From positions 124,001-188,000 of the forward strand of contig NZ_JAAIII010000005.1 of the NCBI RefSeq assembly GCF_012932425.1: a stretch of DNA of 64,000 bases, read 5' to 3'. The notes under the pieces are model-generated. The model was not told the origin of the DNA and searched no databases. It was given only the letters and a program-made list of their open reading frames with translations. A program made the position numbers and the translations under genes. Within the stretch, counting starts at the first letter, position 1; each line of letters begins with the position of its first letter. Positions 62,001 through 64,000 of the stretch are shown piece after piece. The DNA is from Bifidobacterium oedipodis. Lineage in GTDB: Bacteria > Actinomycetota > Actinomycetes > Actinomycetales > Bifidobacteriaceae.

Positions 62001-63535
62001 CCTCCGGCGGCGGAAGCATTGGTTCGGGAAGCGATTCGGTGGATATGCCCGGCGAAATCCGATTCGACGGCACAGTCGCGGAACAGTTGGGCCTCGGCAA
62101 GGATTCGTACATCGTCGCAGCGGGATCGAATGGGCTCATGCTGGTTATGCCGGTTGAAGTGTCACTGTACGAGAGCGCCTCGAGCGAAGAAGACGCGCGC
62201 GACTCCATGCTGGAATTGGAAACAGGCTCCGATTTCGGCGCTAGTTGGGAAAGAAACGCCTACGAAACGCTGCAAAGCCTGGGGTGGGCGGACTATGGCT
62301 TTTCCAGTCATCCAGGCAGCCTGAACTATGGGAATTCCAGGTCTGATGCCATCGAACAGGCAATCGTCAGCAGCGACCAGAGGGCGCACGCCGATCGTTT
62401 CACCGCGCTACCCAATGAACTGCCCGACAACATTCGCGCTGTTGTCCAGCAAGCGCACGCTGCAGGGGTTTCAACCGATCCCGCCTCATACGAGGAACAA
62501 ACGGGTGTGATGCGTTGGTTGGTCAACTACTTCACCAACCCCGAGAACGGGTTTAGTTATTCACTTAACGCACCCGATGGAGACGGCCGATCCAACCTTG
62601 ACATGCTGGACGCCTTCCTCGACCCGGAAACCGGACATGTGGGCTACTGCCAGCATTACGCCTCCGCGCTCGCCGTATTAGGGCGTGCGTTGGGACTGCC
62701 CACGCGCATCGTGCTTGGCTACAATGCCGGCACCGGCGAGCGAGGAGAGAACGGCTCCTATGCCGTTGCCTCCAAACAGCTGCACGCATGGACTGAAGTC
62801 TATTTCGATGGTATCGGCTGGGTGCCGTTCGATGTGACTCCCGCCACCGAAGAGAACGGTTCCGCTACCGGCGAGACTTCCAGCGCAACCGTTACGTCGC
62901 CCAGCGGCAGCGACTCCGATTTGGAAGTGACAATCGCCCCCGACGATTCTGCTGACGACGCTGACCAGTCCGATGATGCCGCCGCTGATACCGACCAGTC
63001 CAATGAGGCACAAGATGACACCAATGTGGACGTGCGCAAGGCCGGCGACGATTCCACGGCGCGTCATCAACGATTGGCTGACTGGCTGAAGACTTTGCCG
63101 ATATGGGCGCGTGTGCTGCTGGCTATGGCCGCGCTGCTGGTGTTGGCTGGCATAGTCGTGGCGGCGGCTTGTGCCCCTCGCGCATGGCGTTGGCTGCGTC
63201 GCCGTCGCGTGTACCGGGCTATTGCGCGTGCCGATGCTTCGCCGCATGACATGGATTTGTCTGGTGCTGCATGGCGGTCGGTATGGCGCGAAATCCAACG
63301 CACTGCCCATGTCAGAAGCAAACCCACCGACACTGATTGCGATGTCGCGGCAACCATCGTCAATAGCCGTCCAGCCGACAAAACCTTCGTCGAATCAGTG
63401 ATGCACAACGCCACAGCCGCTTCATTTGGTGGTCGCCCTGCGCCTGTTGCTGATCTAGATCAGCAGCTGCAGCGCTATCTTGCCGCTGGCACCGCACAAT
63501 CAGCTCATAAACGACACGCCGGCAAAACGGCTTGA
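59096..63535 (+). CDS. Fused DUF58-transglutaminase (TgpA-like) membrane protein
   Basis: 1479 residues. Order: two N-terminal membrane helices (about 33-90), a DUF58-type domain with GGVRAYAPGDPLKLIAWRHTA (near 182), a Gln/Ser/Pro-rich linker (about 285-330), TgpA-type membrane helices (about 440-710), a large extracytoplasmic part, a transglutaminase core with catalytic triad C1185 (GYCQHY), H1230 (LHAWTE) and D1246 (PFDVTP), an acidic linker and a last membrane helix (about 1335-1360). Normally DUF58 and transglutaminase proteins are separate genes after moxR. The fusion implies a fixed 1:1 relation. Likely links cell-envelope proteins (inference). Confidence 0.88.
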   Translation: MSESKPVQPMRRIRRIRSIMRRPARHFCKLGVIRPTVGALVLLAIGAGLCYGGLLLDDRTLMAATVAIVALLVLSIIIVALQWFGLLVIGSKARIVAQSEQRDQQGHVVGRIVGDLPQQRGLYVRVSNVVRWKSPFGLIAARRVIPAQSETLLLPVPDNTSQTGVSAVDKRSAGADQSEHSGGVRAYAPGDPLKLIAWRHTAHRGELMTRESSRDVRATALLVLNTHNLRVDQLDSAVRALLPCAQAVGASRSERLVITDGTQTHEGLEAVERFLAAAQPQTYQYDQQGQQVQQTHQPQKAQSQPSQPQQRSQSQQSHQPQQSDITRAAASISRIVLQTQGPVRVLVCDAADSNELLAALKHTPIAQRIIELAPTPPAEPDELRRIGLFPETTPAVGNLKLNSLARTATEATAAIPATASTTVGTAASTAGVATIGTLGQRLAGALALLTMFAMTLDGLAGMVSVDGLWFRFAAVLLALAALGTAVPSRASSCKKKRTLITRILSPATLRLLGYIIATLIAAAALITLRVYVITGNWLFRMPMVCDGSPQTETDGVVVCDTLVRADPWATVSQAFERGFDQLNLQLPPLDVSEYSDIVLIVCAAALAIVIRCLLTWRFAIPFMALLPVVALAADYAFVGHRVPLWGIGLIACAFPLALWSAQTVTHHSLPKFRRFALLAAAPPLVASVLAAAVTMPLVAPATSLAYSIPLSIGEGGGMFSSNTVSPMIDLKRNILAGSDSTVLEYQASRRLYLRMTTLDDFDGDTWGYDKQFALDAGLYGSGIRLGRNDDEDLTYEQRASWGPLDVYMDELGYSGYDVSTANENTLERFMASANVDITSLHSRFLPVPGNVRWMSGMGSDWLAYQDGTVYNRSTGTSDDTSYSVYASGVDPITSDSGFDQLNLINDAHNRIVSQQQADESDAQRWNEARRTVESNGLGMIRNDYVIIPIDYSLQDSTVTTRSGQVLGRASGGGSIGSGSDSVDMPGEIRFDGTVAEQLGLGKDSYIVAAGSNGLMLVMPVEVSLYESASSEEDARDSMLELETGSDFGASWERNAYETLQSLGWADYGFSSHPGSLNYGNSRSDAIEQAIVSSDQRAHADRFTALPNELPDNIRAVVQQAHAAGVSTDPASYEEQTGVMRWLVNYFTNPENGFSYSLNAPDGDGRSNLDMLDAFLDPETGHVGYCQHYASALAVLGRALGLPTRIVLGYNAGTGERGENGSYAVASKQLHAWTEVYFDGIGWVPFDVTPATEENGSATGETSSATVTSPSGSDSDLEVTIAPDDSADDADQSDDAAADTDQSNEAQDDTNVDVRKAGDDSTARHQRLADWLKTLPIWARVLLAMAALLVLAGIVVAAACAPRAWRWLRRRRVYRAIARADASPHDMDLSGAAWRSVWREIQRTAHVRSKPTDTDCDVAATIVNSRPADKTFVESVMHNATAASFGGRPAPVADLDQQLQRYLAAGTAQSAHKRHAGKTA

Positions 63536-63645
63536 TTCCAAGGCAAAAGATGGTGTTTGAGTGGGTCGATTTGCATTACCAGCGAATCCGTGGTTTACTA
63601 GCCAAGTTGCCTGTTGAGGTCAAACACCGCGGCGGGAAACAGACT

Positions 63646-63727
63646 GGCGGATTTCCCAAGCGGTCAAAGGGAACTGACTGTAAATCAGTCGCCTCGTGCT
63701 TCAGTGGTTCGAATCCACTATCCGCCA
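63646..63727 (+). tRNA. tRNA-Tyr (GTA)
   Basis: Acceptor GGCGGAT/ATCCGCC, anticodon stem with loop CTGTAAA (GTA anticodon), long variable arm as in class II tRNAs and TpsiC arm with GGTTCGAAT. 82 bases. Confidence 0.95.
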
Positions 63728-63728
63728 C

Positions 63729-63800
<72 letters not shown>

Positions 63801-63804
63801 CTCT

Positions 63805-63878
63805 GGCGGGGTAGCTCAGCTGGCTAGAGCGTACGACTCATAATCGTAAGGTCAAGAGTTCGAGCCTCTTCCTCGCTA
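63805..63878 (+). tRNA. tRNA-Met (CAT)
   Basis: Acceptor GGCGGGG with CCTCGCT (two wobble pairs), anticodon stem TACGA-TCGTA with loop CTCATAA (CAT anticodon) and TpsiC arm GAGTTCGAGCCTC. An elongator Met (or lysidine-modified Ile) type; the two cannot be told apart here. Confidence 0.9.
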
Positions 63879-63884
63879 CAAATA

Positions 63885-63908
63885 GCGCCCGCCAACCGGT
63901 GGGCGCCA
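63885..63908 (+). terminator. GC-rich hairpin after tRNA-Met
   Basis: GCGCCC pairs with GGGCGC across a short loop, between the tRNA cluster and rpmG. No T tract; it may be a processing signal or a weak terminator. Confidence 0.5.
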
Positions 63909-63940
63909 CCATTAGACCTAGAACACAGAGGTGAATGAGA

Positions 63941-64000
63941 ATGGCTAAGAGCGCCGACATCCGTCCGGGCATCACGCTGGCCTGCACCGAGTGCAAGGAG
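63941..64000 (+). CDS. rpmG: 50S ribosomal protein L33 (partial, N-terminal)
   Basis: The first 20 codons, MAKSADIRPGITLACTECKE, match the L33 start including the CxxC half of its zinc site. The gene runs past the right edge. It follows the tRNA cluster, as in other bifidobacteria. Confidence 0.92.
   Translation, partial: MAKSADIRPGITLACTECKE

Overview
The window looks like a Bifidobacterium chromosome. Supporting signs are moderately high G+C, many LacI-type regulators each sitting beside ABC sugar importers and intracellular glycosidases, and a core block (rplJ-rplL, groES with a CIRCE operator, moxR, FmdB-type protein, tRNA-Tyr/Thr/Met, rpmG) whose proteins resemble actinobacterial versions. 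The species cannot be fixed from the sequence alone.

Left part (1-28017): a long carbohydrate-use region. It holds a transporter tail (1-1159), a GH43 and a GH29 enzyme, and a LacI regulator. A complete solute-binding-protein/permease/permease importer (5783-9555) follows, then GH35, GH43 and GH42 enzymes. Next come a second LacI regulator, GH43 plus GH36, another GH43, a third LacI regulator, GH27 and GH51. All these enzymes lack signal peptides, so oligosaccharides would be imported and trimmed in the cytosol. The mix of alpha-L-arabinofuranosidase-type (GH43, GH51), beta-galactosidase-type (GH35, GH42), alpha-galactosidase or beta-arabinopyranosidase-type (GH36, GH27) and fucosidase (GH29) activities fits side chains of plant arabinogalactan or arabinan glycans (inference). 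The first transporter and GH43 resemble the second set closely, so the locus appears to have grown by duplication.

Middle part (28152-32061): a membrane protein of unknown function, an AAA-ATPase/PD-(D/E)XK protein, an SMR efflux protein, and a three-gene operon of very small proteins that looks like a toxin-antitoxin-type unit, including a 54-residue gene overlapping its neighbour by ATGA.

Second sugar locus (32262-42245): a solute-binding protein broken by an in-frame amber codon, two permeases, two paralogous LacI regulators, an alpha/alpha-barrel glycosidase-like protein and a large secreted, sortase-anchored glycosidase. Copies of the 12-mer ACAAGAACGTTT lie before both the transporter and the second regulator and probably form one regulon.

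Right part (42330-64000): mostly housekeeping. It contains the L10 leader with rplJ-rplL, a HipBA pair, a MATE exporter, an FHA protein translationally coupled to a very large protein that looks like an inactivated SF1 helicase/nuclease, a SAF-domain protein, FmdB-type zinc ribbon, 5-formyl-THF cyclo-ligase, an HTH protein, GNAT, a SepX/GlpR-like membrane protein, groES, MoxR and an unusual DUF58-transglutaminase fusion. Three tRNAs and the start of rpmG close the window.

The most unusual items are the FHA/pseudo-helicase pair, the three-gene small-protein operon, the six-hairpin array at 21363-21680, and the anchored glycosidase locus with its own operator.
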